Below are positions 42,010-52,800 of a DNA stretch of 64,000 nucleotides, in pieces. A program made the translations under genes and the position numbers. Position 1 is the first letter of the stretch. The number at the start of each line of letters is the position of its first letter. The notes beneath the pieces are model-generated. The model was not told the DNA's origin and made no database searches. It worked only from the letters and a program-made list of their open reading frames with translations. Source of the stretch: CALMFG01 sp963666035 (GTDB lineage Bacteria; Bacillota; Clostridia; Christensenellales; CALMFG01); the NCBI GenBank assembly GCA_963666035.2, contig CAXXJI010000019.1, positions 62,001 through 126,000 of the forward strand. The letters run 5' to 3'.

Positions 42010-42030
42010 TTCATCCCGCCCTCTGTATAT

Positions 42031-42048
42031 TGTGTATTGTATATTATG
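42031..42048. promoter_or_regulatory. GntR site at its own promoter
   Basis: TGTGTATTGTATATTATG repeats 13 bases of the TRAP operator and overlaps the predicted transcription start of gntR. Confidence 0.55.
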
Positions 42049-42054
42049 TGCAAT

Positions 42055-42083
42055 ATTATAGCACTATATATCCCAAGTATCAA
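42055..42083 (-). promoter_or_regulatory. Promoter of gntR
   Basis: On the minus strand TTGATA, a 17-base spacer, then TGC-TATAAT (extended -10). The predicted start is near 42048. Confidence 0.75.
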
Positions 42084-42196
42084 TAGTACGATTCTAAATT
42101 ATTAGATTGTACCTCTGTGTCAACGGCTTGAATCATGCGTACATATCGATACCCGTTTATGTCCATTATTCTGCTCTCTTGAGAGCCATATCATAT

Positions 42197-42224
42197 TGGG
42201 GAAAAGCGCACGGCATGTTATAAT
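42197..42224 (+). promoter_or_regulatory. Promoter of the epimerase gene
   Basis: TTGGGG, a 16-base spacer, then TGT-TATAAT (extended -10, 42219-42224), 38 bases before the ATG at 42262. Confidence 0.55.
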
Positions 42225-42261
42225 ATATACAAAAAGAGCATGATGAAAAGGCAGGCTAACT

Positions 42262-43284
42262 ATGAAAGCATTATTTGTCGGAGGAACAGGAATCATCTCA
42301 ACTGCGGTTTCAGCGCTCTGTGTGCAGCAGGGATGGGAGCTATATCTATTAAACCGAGGACATCACAATGCGTTTGTCCCACAAGGCGCCCACGTGATCA
42401 CCGCGGATATATCCGATATCGCTGACGTTAAAGCCAAACTCGGCGATATGACATTTGATGTGGTCGCGGATTTTATTGCGTTTACACCCGAACACGTCTC
42501 AAGAGATATTGCTTTGTTCTCTGGGCGATGTGCACAATATTTTTTCATCAGTTCCGCATCGGCCTATCAAAAGCCGCTCGCAAACCCCTTTATCACCGAA
42601 TCCACCCCACTCCATAATCCGTTTTGGCAATACAGCCGAGATAAAATTGCATGTGAGGATTTGCTGAACAGCGCATACCGCAGTAGCGGTTTTCCTGCCA
42701 CCATTATCCGGCCCAGCCACACCTACGGCTATACCAACATCCCTGTGGCCTGCCACGGCAGAAAAGGAAGTTTTTCCGTGATTGATCGAATCCGCCAAGG
42801 CAAGAAAGTCATTGTTCCCGGCGACGGCACCACCTTATGGACTGTTACACACAACACAGATTTTGCGCAGGCCTTTTGCGGACTAATGGGCAATATCCAT
42901 GCCATCGGTGAAACCTACCACATCACTAGTGACGAAAATCTGACCTGGAATCAAATTTACCAAGCCATTGCCCATGCACTCGGGAAAGACGCTGAATTGG
43001 TCCATATCGCCAGCGATACGCTTGCCCACTGCACGGACGAATTCCTCGGCGGTCTTATCGGAGACAAAAGCAACTCGGTCATCTTTGATAACAGTAAAAT
43101 CAAACGTGCCGTTCCCTCCTTCAATGCAACGGTTCGGTTTGACCAGGGCGTTCGACGAGCACTTGACTTTATTCTAAGCCACCCCGAGTATCAAGCACCA
43201 GACCCAGAGTTTGATGCCTGGACAGATGCAATGATCGTGCATTATGAACGCATGGAAGCGGAATTGCCCGGAATTAATTTGTAG
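42262..43284 (+). CDS. NAD-dependent epimerase/dehydratase (SDR family)
   Basis: 340 residues. The N-terminal Rossmann motif is FVGGTGIIS (GxxGxxS type, about residues 4-12), with VADFIAFTPEH and FFISSASAYQKP (Ser/Tyr of the extended SDR active site). A later TIIRPSHTYG is typical of sugar epimerases. The Tyr-x3-Lys catalytic motif is present as YSRDK. A plausible substrate is a nucleotide sugar or similar carbonyl compound. It is monocistronic, ending at a strong bidirectional terminator. Confidence 0.85.
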   Translation: MKALFVGGTGIISTAVSALCVQQGWELYLLNRGHHNAFVPQGAHVITADISDIADVKAKLGDMTFDVVADFIAFTPEHVSRDIALFSGRCAQYFFISSASAYQKPLANPFITESTPLHNPFWQYSRDKIACEDLLNSAYRSSGFPATIIRPSHTYGYTNIPVACHGRKGSFSVIDRIRQGKKVIVPGDGTTLWTVTHNTDFAQAFCGLMGNIHAIGETYHITSDENLTWNQIYQAIAHALGKDAELVHIASDTLAHCTDEFLGGLIGDKSNSVIFDNSKIKRAVPSFNATVRFDQGVRRALDFILSHPEYQAPDPEFDAWTDAMIVHYERMEAELPGINL

Positions 43285-43366
43285 AGAAATTCAAGCTGAG
43301 GCATATTGACACCCCCATTTACGAGAGTCAATGGCTACATCGCGATTAGTTTATCAAATGCATCAT

Positions 43367-43409
43367 AAAAAAACACCCGTCTTGCCCTCGCACGGCTGGG
43401 TGTTTTTTT
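43367..43409. terminator. Bidirectional terminator
   Basis: The perfect 12-base stem AAAAAAACACCC / GGGTGTTTTTTT with a 19-base loop lies between the convergent epimerase and PAS-GGDEF-HD-GYP genes. Confidence 0.9.
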
Positions 43410-43437
43410 GTCTATTTATGAATACAACTTAATCCCA

Positions 43438-46347
43438 TCAGGACAACACTTTATTGATGAAAATATCTACCACCTGCGGGTCAAACTGTGCGCCGGCGCA
43501 TCGCTTTAATTCGCTGACGGCCTGCTTTTGACTGAGTTTATTGTGATATGGCCGATCGCTCGTCATTGCATCAAACGAATCCGCGACAGATATCATACGC
43601 GCTTCAAGCGGTATCTCCTCCGCCTTCAGCCCGCATGGATAACCTTTTCCATCCCAGCGCTCATGATGTGCACGTATCACCGTGGCAATTTCTGAAAAAT
43701 CGGTTGAAGAACTCAATATGCGCCATCCGCTGTCCGCGTGATTGCGTACAGCATTCCATTCTTCGTTGGTCAAAGGTTCTTTTTTGTTAAGGATACGCTC
43801 TTCAATGCTGATTTTCCCAATATCATGGACCAATCCTGCAATTCTTATCCGATCCACGTCATCTTTGCTAAACTCCATTTCTCTGGCCAGTGCGGCGCAA
43901 AGCTTACTGACACGTTTTGAATGCTCCGATTCTCTGGGACTTTTTTCAAATAATGTGTTCATGATAATCTTAATTGTTTTACTGTGCATATTCGACCGCG
44001 AATCAAACTTGCGGCGATACATTTGGTTTTCGGCAGAGACCAAAATCTCAGACAGCGCTTCGCCGCTCTTGGTTTTCGTTGCGTATCCAAAGGATATTGA
44101 TAATTCAATATTCGCTGGTTTAGTCTTGGACGCACTGTCCTGAATGGCGGCAATCACCTTCGCCGCCTTTTTTTCATCGGTGTTTGCAAGCAAAATAGCA
44201 AATTCATCTCCACCATAACGCACCGCAACATCACTTCCGGAACAACCTTTTTGAATAACATCGGCCGCCGCCACCAAAAACCTGTCCCCCACAACGTGGC
44301 CAAGCGAATCATTCACGATCTTAAGCCCGTTTAAATCGCCCATGATGATTGATATCGGGAGGTTTTCTTTTGTATCCATTTCTTTGAGCTTGTCCTCAAA
44401 ATACCTCCGATTGTAAAGTCCCGTCAGTTGGTCATGAAAACTCAAAAAAACCAAATCATCTTCGAGCATCTTCTGTTTGGTGATGTCTTGAATGACCCCC
44501 TCAAATCGAGCATTTTGTCCGTTTTCATCCATTTTAAAAATGGCCTTCGAATGGATATACTTGATCGTTCCTGTTCTTTCAGTTCTGATTTTAAACTTGA
44601 TATCATACTCATTTCTGCCTGAAAGCAAATCCAAATGCGCATTTTTCAACACCTCTCTATACTCAGGCAAGAGAAGTCTTTGAATCCTCGGAAAAGGCAC
44701 CCGCGACGTTAACGCTTCTATTTCACACATCCGGGCTGCTTCTTCGGAGGCCCAAATAGTATTTGTTTTAAAATCCAATTCCCAATTACCAACTTGTGCG
44801 AGAGCTTGTGCCGCGATCAGCCTTTTCTCACTTTTTATCAATTTCTCTTTCGCAAGTCTCTCCTGTGTGACATCTTTAAATGTGCATGCAAACTGCATGG
44901 GTGCCGGCTGGTATGCATTCACCTCGAAGTACTTATTGAGCACCGCTGAATAATTATCAAATCGTATCTCCTTGCCTGTTAGCGCCACATATCCGTATTG
45001 TTCAATCCAATAGCTTTCTGTTTCAGGCAAAACTTCCAAAACCGTTTTTCCCATCACATCTTGTCTTGCAAGGCCCGTCATGTACTCAAAAGCAGGATTA
45101 ACATCCAGAAAGCGGTAATCAATCGGCTGGCCATTTTCATCGCATATGATCTCATGCAGTGCAAATCCGTCTTTCATCTCGCTGAATAAAAGTTGGTACC
45201 TCTCTTCACTTTTTTTAAGTTCCGCTTCGGTATCTTTTTGGACGGTAATATCAATCACCGAAGTCATATAATAGAGCAGTTTTTTTCTGCTGTCTATCCG
45301 CTTGTTTGTGTGCACATTCGCCCAAAGAATATCTCCATTCTTCTTGATATAGCGCTTATCAAAACTGATAAAGCCGAGTTTCTCTTTTGACAGTTTCTTA
45401 AGCTGCATCTCACAATACACTATATCGTCAGGATGGGTGATATCCTGCCATTTCATCCCTTTTAGTTCATCCGCCGTGTATCCAAGCATCTCACAGAATG
45501 CATGGTTCACCGCAATCTCCCCACTTGGCAGTGTCAGCGAATTACCAATACAACTATTTTCAAAAACGTATCTGAATTTTTCCTCGCTTTCTTTCAGCGC
45601 CTGCTCTGCTTCAATTTTGTCTGATATATCTGAACCTGCACTCAGCACACTCAACAGTTTCCCATTTGTATCCTTTAAATAACTGTTGCGCCAAGAAATA
45701 ATCCGCTCCTCTCCCCTCGAATTTACAATGCTGTTAATATAAAATTCTGTTCCCCCGCTTTCAGCAGCAATAATTTTGTCCAAAATCGCCTTCACATCTT
45801 TTCTCTGCGTTTTCGGCACAAAACTTCTCACCCAGTTTTTCCCGATGATGTCTTCCTTGCCGAAGTTTAAAACTTCACAGCCCTTTTCATTGATTGCCTC
45901 AACCATGCCTTTGTTCGTTAACGAAAGCAAAATGACATTAGCCATATTGAAATATTTCCTTGCTTTGTTCTGATCAACCACCTCTTGTATTCCAGACATA
46001 TCGTTTTCAGACGCGCCAAATACAAGGCCGATTATTCTTGTCTCTGCCGCATTATATTGCATAGGCATCAAACAGATGCGCACTGTCCCGCCCGCGGTTC
46101 CCGCTTTTGTCGTTCGACAATCCAGCATAGCCATTTCTGCCGGTTTGCTGCTTGGCGATAAATATCGTTTTATTAATGCTTTACTGTCCCCCTCAAAACA
46201 TGAGAGAAATGCGCTCATGCTTTCAGGCGTCTGGTCCGCATCTATTCCGATAAGCCGACAAGCTTCATCGCTTAATTCAACGCTGTCTGTTTCAGGATGA
46301 TAGTCGAAGCAGCCCACCATTGAATTGTCTGAGAATTCTAATACCAT
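43438..46347 (-). CDS. Multi-PAS diguanylate cyclase with HD-GYP domain
   Basis: 969 residues with no membrane segment. About five PAS-type domains fill residues 1-610. A GGDEF domain follows with an intact GGDEF at 712-716 and the LTGLYNRRYFEDKL opening. A C-terminal HD-GYP domain has His841-Asp842 (LVHDIGK), HHERWDGKGYP with Gly902-Tyr903-Pro904 and VADSFDAMTSDRPY. The protein can in principle both make and break cyclic di-GMP. PAS domains probably sense redox or small ligands in the cytosol. It has AAAGGTG before the ATG. No partner gene is in the same transcript; targets are unknown. Confidence 0.93.
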   Translation of the reverse strand: MVLEFSDNSMVGCFDYHPETDSVELSDEACRLIGIDADQTPESMSAFLSCFEGDSKALIKRYLSPSSKPAEMAMLDCRTTKAGTAGGTVRICLMPMQYNAAETRIIGLVFGASENDMSGIQEVVDQNKARKYFNMANVILLSLTNKGMVEAINEKGCEVLNFGKEDIIGKNWVRSFVPKTQRKDVKAILDKIIAAESGGTEFYINSIVNSRGEERIISWRNSYLKDTNGKLLSVLSAGSDISDKIEAEQALKESEEKFRYVFENSCIGNSLTLPSGEIAVNHAFCEMLGYTADELKGMKWQDITHPDDIVYCEMQLKKLSKEKLGFISFDKRYIKKNGDILWANVHTNKRIDSRKKLLYYMTSVIDITVQKDTEAELKKSEERYQLLFSEMKDGFALHEIICDENGQPIDYRFLDVNPAFEYMTGLARQDVMGKTVLEVLPETESYWIEQYGYVALTGKEIRFDNYSAVLNKYFEVNAYQPAPMQFACTFKDVTQERLAKEKLIKSEKRLIAAQALAQVGNWELDFKTNTIWASEEAARMCEIEALTSRVPFPRIQRLLLPEYREVLKNAHLDLLSGRNEYDIKFKIRTERTGTIKYIHSKAIFKMDENGQNARFEGVIQDITKQKMLEDDLVFLSFHDQLTGLYNRRYFEDKLKEMDTKENLPISIIMGDLNGLKIVNDSLGHVVGDRFLVAAADVIQKGCSGSDVAVRYGGDEFAILLANTDEKKAAKVIAAIQDSASKTKPANIELSISFGYATKTKSGEALSEILVSAENQMYRRKFDSRSNMHSKTIKIIMNTLFEKSPRESEHSKRVSKLCAALAREMEFSKDDVDRIRIAGLVHDIGKISIEERILNKKEPLTNEEWNAVRNHADSGWRILSSSTDFSEIATVIRAHHERWDGKGYPCGLKAEEIPLEARMISVADSFDAMTSDRPYHNKLSQKQAVSELKRCAGAQFDPQVVDIFINKVLS

Positions 46348-46494
46348 AGATTTGCACCTTTAATCGTGTTTTGAGTTTAATCTTGATGCTATACCTATAA
46401 CCCCTGTGGTCTGTTTTTAATCGTCTACCTGTTGTTTTTATTCGACCCTGTCACCGAGACATAGAAATTCACGCTCTTGATCCCCTCAATCATA

Positions 46495-46516
46495 TATAAG
46501 GAATATATCCCTTATA
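46495..46516. repeat. Inverted repeat upstream of the GGDEF/HD-GYP gene
   Basis: TATAAGG, 8 bases, CCTTATA, about 150 bases upstream of the ATG at 46347 and just past the terminator of the giant gene. A possible operator. Confidence 0.45.
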
Positions 46517-46554
46517 AGCACCAGACTTACTTCGTATTAAAACACCTGAAAGCA

Positions 46555-46582
46555 AAAACCCCAGTCATACGACCGGGGTTTA
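46555..46582 (-). terminator. Terminator of the giant repeat-protein gene (copy 2)
   Basis: The same AAACCCCGGTC / GACTGGGGTTTT hairpin as at 16471-16497, 25 bases after the stop. Confidence 0.88.
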
Positions 46583-49500
46583 TAATGTGTTTTAATATAC
46601 TCTTTTTATGCCGCAGGCGTCTCGCTCGGCTGGGCCGACGGGCTTTCACTCGCCGCAGGCGCTTCGCTAGCCTCAGACTCAGGCGCTGGTTCTATGCTCG
46701 GTTCCCCGCTTGGCGTTTCGCTCGGCGCTTCACTGACCTCAGGTTCCGCCGAAGTATAGACCCAAGCCCTTAAGATACCCTCAGTACCGCCTAGAATGGT
46801 CTCACCCATTTGGTCGGTCAGGGTCAGTCTCTTAAGATTGCTGTCCTCGTCTGCCTCATAGCCTGTAATCACCGCGAAAGTCTCTTCACCCAGCTGCACC
46901 AGTATCATGGGTGCGTCTTCATCGGCCAGTACGCTGAGGATGTCTTCCAGTGCCACTTCTTGTTCTGTGTAACTGTCAAGGTCTGCGTTTTCGCCTAAGA
47001 CATAGCTGGTTGCGTATTCCAGGCTGCTAATCAGCTTAGGTGCTGGTGTCGCACTCGGGCTGGCGCTGGGCTCAGTACTCGGCTCAGTGCTTGGCGCTTC
47101 ACTCGGTACGGCACTCGGTATCACTGTCGGTGCTTCGCTCGGCGTCGGTGCCGCGCTCGGCTCTGGCACAGGTTCGGGCAGCAGCATGTCTTCAATCGAT
47201 TTTAAGTAGTATCCGCTGTCCTCATTGGTCGCTTCGGCCGTCGCATCCACAGTTAACCGTCCCTTGCTTCGTGCTTCCACCATAAACAGGTAGTCACCCG
47301 ACAAGCTGGGGGTAAACGTCACTTCGTCACTGACCGTCCAGGATGTAAACGGTATCCATGTCATCTTGCTCTGTCCTGCCAGCGCATAGCTGTAGCGATA
47401 TTCCGCTGTGTGTGCAAAGCTGCTGACCGCAGATGCCTCAATCAGCGCATAATTCTCATCCGTATCCAAAACACCCATGTCCACCGAACTGACCGGCCCA
47501 ATACTGTAGATATCAAAGCGGTCAACGTCAGAGTCCTCAATCTTGGTGCTGTTCTTCATTCTGGCATTCAGCTTGATATAGGCGGTCATATCGCCGTTCA
47601 GTTCCGCCAAATCCAATTCCACGTTGATGCTGCCTGTACCGCCATCGTCATAGACACTCCAGTCATGTGCACTTAAATCATTCCACTTCTTGTTATCCGT
47701 TGAGTACTGCAGCTGATATTCCACTTCGCCGCTCGCCGGTTCACTGATCGCGATGTTCGCTGTAATGGTCTCGGTATACTCATGCGTTTCGCCCGGTATA
47801 ATCAGATCAGCGTCCACCTCGCGTTCCTGGCTCAGCAGCCAGATCTCTTCGGCTTCGCTCTCAGCGTCCGCCGTGGTTCTGCCTGTGCTGCGTACCTGTG
47901 CTTTGATGAGATACAAGGTATCCTTCTTGGCTATCGGGAGCGCGCAGCTGGCCACATCATCGAATGTACTGGTTGCCGTCAACGGCTGCCATGCAGACAG
48001 TGGTTTGTAGCTCTTGCCGCCGTTGTTTGAATAAACGATCTGGTATTCCATGCCCGCGTCTGTACCGTCCGCTTCCATCTCCAGGCTCATCTCGCTATCC
48101 AGCCCGATGATGTAGTCGGCATCATCGTCATTAATACCCAGGCTGATCCAATGCGCCGGTTCAGCGGTAAACCAGATATCTATCGGCTCAGAAAGCTCCG
48201 CGCTGACATCCGCCGTTTTGGCTTTTCTGCCCAGCGCTGTCGCTTCGGCTTTAAACTCATATGCGCCCTCGGTCTTCGGCCGGAAGTACGCCTGATTTTC
48301 TACCACATACTTAGATGAAATACTGCTCCATTTATCCGTTCCTACCGTACGATAGTAGAACTTATACGCCGCGTCATCATTGGCTGTCGCCGTCAGTGTC
48401 AGCACATCATCCACAGCGCCCAGCACCGCAAGTCCGCTGTCCGCGTCGCTTACGAAGCTGTCCATGCTGGTCAGCGGCTCAACCATATACACATCAACTT
48501 CCGCTGTGTCAAAAACATCGGCTGTGGCGTGTCCGTTCGTTTTAGCCTCAAATTTAAGCCAATAATGCGTATCCTTCTTCACGGCCGGCAAAGTGATGAT
48601 AATCGATGCATCGGTTATCGCTTCTGGCCCCATTCCTTCTACATAGTACAGTTCTTTATATGACTTACCGTTTGTGGAATACAGCGCTCTGAGGTCATAA
48701 GTATCTGTACCATTACCTTCTACACTGTATACGACTGGTACATCAATGCCTTCAAGGTCATTGACAAACTCAGTCGAACCATTCACAGCCACACTGGCGC
48801 TCTCGGCGCCCAGGCTTAAGTAATACAGGCCATAGTAGCCGGTCGCGGCCGAGGTGGTATCCGTCGTCGTACGGGTTAAGCTTCTCGCTTCCACGCAGAA
48901 CTGATAGCGGCCGTCAGTCTTGGGCACAAAGGTGATGGTGCGTTCCGTGCTCCATTTGCTGCTGACGTAACTCCACTTGGTATCGCCCAGCTTCTGATAG
49001 GCAAACCGGTACTCGGTATTGGCGCGTTCGGTGGCGGTTAAAGTAATGCCTTCCGCGTCCACGCTCTGTTCTGCCGCATCATTACCCACGCCGATGACAG
49101 CGACTTCGCCCGCTTCTACCGGGTGCGCGGTCTTGAACTCGACCTGAGTCATAGCGAACGCATCGGGCTCTTTCTCGGTTCTGCCGATGGTGCGTACCTG
49201 AACCTTTAAGTAGTAGATCGTATCCTTCTTCACCAAAGGCAACGCAGGTGCTTCGATTTCCGCTTTTCCTGCGGTGACCGCCAGCGGTGCATATTCCTTA
49301 CTAAACGGTTTAAAGCTCTTACCGTTGGTCGAATACAGCAGCTGGTATTCCACGTCGTCTCCAGCGGTGTTTTGGGTGATGTCCATGGTCAGTGTTACGG
49401 TTTCACCGTTTATATAATCCTTCTCATCCGAGGTTAAGCTGTATATGCCCTTCACCGGCTCGGCGGTGTTGCTTAAGGCATAGGCTGTATAGTCATAATC

Positions 49501-49800
49501 CCATACATCTCCGGCCTTGGTCTTTCTGCCCAAACTCTGGGCTTCCACCTTAAAGTAGTAAGTGCCTTCGGTTTTTGGCACAAACCGGATGGTGTTGTCT
49601 TCGCTGAAAGCTTTACCGATATACGCCCACTTGGCGCTGCCCTCCATACGGTATGCAAACCGATAGGTCGGGGTTTCGGCGTAGCCTGCTTTGTTGGCTG
49701 CCGTGGCGGTCAGGGTGATGCCTGCTTCTGTAACGGCCTGACCCGCGGTGGTGTCGCCCACGCTGTCCAGGGTGACCGATGCGAGGGGCATCACCATATA
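46555..49800 (-). repeat. 3.2-kb direct repeat, copy 2 (3' end of giant gene)
   Basis: Near copy of 16471-19690 in the same orientation. It includes the Ig-like repeats, C-terminal domain, low-complexity tails and terminator. Differences cluster in linkers and one repeat unit (around 47400-47500 and 49240-49290). Confidence 0.9.
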
Positions 49801-52800
49801 CGCACTGATGGTGGTGACGTCATATGCATCCGTCGTGGTTCTTCCCGCGCTTCTCACACTGGCACGGATGTACAGCAGGGTATCCTTCTTTATAGCAGGC
49901 AATGTCTGATCGACCAGCATCGTATCGCCGCTGGTCGGGACAAAGGCATGCCATGCTTCGCCTTTGATTAGCGGCTTATATGTTTTGCCGTTGGTTGAGA
50001 ATTCAACCAGATATTCCATATCGTCTTCGCCGTTGCCAATGGCTGTAATCTCCAACGGCACGGTTTCGGTCGAGAGGAACTGCGTTTCGCCGTCGGTGAT
50101 GGCCAGTGTCAGCCCTTCGGCCGGCAGTGCGCTGGTAAAGATATTCACCGCTGTCACCGTCTCATATTCTGCATCTACTGTCGTTCTTCCAACACTTCTG
50201 GATTCTACTTTAAAGTAATAACTGCCCTCCGTACCGGGTGTAAACTCATAATCATCCGTACTGTAGGCGGACGCAACAACCGTCCATCTGGTGCTGCCTT
50301 CCAAACGATAGTAATACTTGTATTCAGGGATTTCACTGTATCCCGCTCTGTTTTCTGCTTCGGGTGCCAACAGAACAGGCGCTACCTGATCTGCACTGCC
50401 ATCGCCAACAATCAAGCTGACACTTTCAAGCGGCATCACAGTATATACAGCAACCACCTGTGAATCAGAACGATCCAGATAATCCGGACTCGAAGCATTT
50501 TTTGGTCTTAATTCTAAAGCGTAATAGTACGTCGTATCTTGGGTCACGTCAGGTGCCGAGACTCCCAAGGTATCCGTTACTACTTCATCACCCGAAATCT
50601 CTGCCCAGCTTGTTACTTCTTCCCATGTCGATTGGTTGGTACTTTGAACCAGCCGATATTCCATCATGTACCGTTCCAATCCAGTGAGGTCAAGCTGAAT
50701 ATCAATATCAAACGCTTCTTCTTTTTCTACATTTTCTTTTGATACTCCTGTAATACTTGCCCTGCCTTTTGAAATCGGATCAAGATCACCAACCGTGATT
50801 TCTTCAACCGTGGTCGTTCCTTCTTCATCAGTTCCTTTTAGGCGTCCGGTTGCTTTGAACCACCATTGTCCAACTTCATTGACATAAACACCAGTTACTT
50901 CGTTTTCGCCCCAATCTTCTGTAATGTCTACCCAGTTTTCTCCATCTTGGCTATATGCAAATTGGTATTCGGAGTTCACCGTGATATCCACACCATCACC
51001 AAATGAGGTAGCGGTTAACGTCATATCCTCTGCTACTTTCGGTACTTCAGGCGAGAACGCCAAATCAACAGTATCTGCCTGCTTTTGATTGAATACTCCA
51101 TCTATCCAAACACCCGCTGTATTCAGATTAGCAATATTATTGCACGACTCACTGCCGCTGGAAAAGTCAATATAGTTTCCTGTAATGTCCACGCTGGACA
51201 GATGACTCATCCCCAAGTCTACCAAATTAGGCAACTCCAAGAGATGGGAATTTTTGATGCCTATGACACCCACATCACGCCATGCGCTCATATCCGCCGG
51301 CCACTCGGATACCGAACTGCCGTCAATACTCATGTGGAACAAGTATGGGAAGGCATCATTATCCAGTCCGACAATGCTACTGAACGCAGGTGACTCACCG
51401 ATTTCCAGTACACGGATATATTTAGCATATTCCATACCCGTTATATCAGCCAGGCCCTCCACTTGGATACTATCCATCATCAGCATAACACCCAAAGTTA
51501 CCTGCATGCTGCCGGTTCCCGAATCCGGGATATACCAATCATTATTGAAGAACGATATAAGCCCGCTGTCCGTAAAGGTTAATTCAGTATTCGGATTGTA
51601 AGTAGACAGTGCTACCGCATATTCTCCATAACCGTGGTAAATGTCAGTTTCTTCAGTATAAACTTCATAGTAATATTTTTTTCCTGCTTCCAGCGTATAC
51701 CAAAGTCCGTCGTGTCCGTAACTATATCCTGGTTTGTTTGGAATCGGCACTTTCTCACTTTCAGCGAGAGGTTCTTCCACACCGTCTTCAAAAAGTATGA
51801 ATTTAACTAATGCATTACCATAATCTAGCCGGATCGCATTGAAATAATACCCACCCGATGCGTCCGGTGTAAAGCTGTAAACTTGAGAGTCTCCCGGGTT
51901 TTGAAGGCTGTTGTAAACTACCTCGCCCACGGAAAGCTCTGGTGGATCAAATCTGCTATCATAAACCCATACCTCAAATGGAACCAGATTTTCCGTTCCA
52001 CCCGATACTTCCAGATAGAAGGTGATCGGCACCGATGTGACGGTTGCGACGATCTCTACGTTCTCTATGCCCTCTTGAACGCCTGACGGATTGATGGTGG
52101 CCGTGCCATTAACACTGGTGACCTCGACATCCGCTGTTTTTCCGTCATGCACATTCACACCAAACGCAACCGTGGCTTCTGTTGCGCCTTCAGGCAATTC
52201 GGACACAGTATATTCAAAGACATCCACATCATCTGTCGTTTCAAGGTATGTGAAGAATGGTTCCCCTGCGTTAACACCCATAGCATCTTCGGTTGTATCG
52301 CCCACCATATCCTGCGAAGCGCCCACCATGTATGGTGTAAAATCCCGTGAACCGGAAGATACGCAGATATAATACATATCACCCTCTGCCGGTGCATCAA
52401 TATGCAGCGTTTCTCCGCGAGTTTCGCTCATCTCAAGCAATGTCATACTGCTGTCCGCAATCATGATCGAAGCGGTTTGCTCATCCTGAACCTCAAAGAA
52501 AAAATCAATCGGGCTGGTCCCCATCGACTCATACTGGAACCAGTCTGAATCCGACATGTTTTCCAACAATGTATAGTAGATATCACCATTATTCATCGTT
52601 TTGGCTTCCGCTTGTGTATCGCCTATACGGTCCTGCGCAATACTGATAGAGTATGGTGTCATCGCATAAGAACCGGATACTGTGATATAGTAGGTCACAC
52701 TCGCGCTCGAAGGCGTGATCGTTTCCTCTACACCAAATGTGTCACTTTCGTCGACAAACGGAGACTCTCCTGCTTCTTGGATGGTGACATCAAGAGTCCT

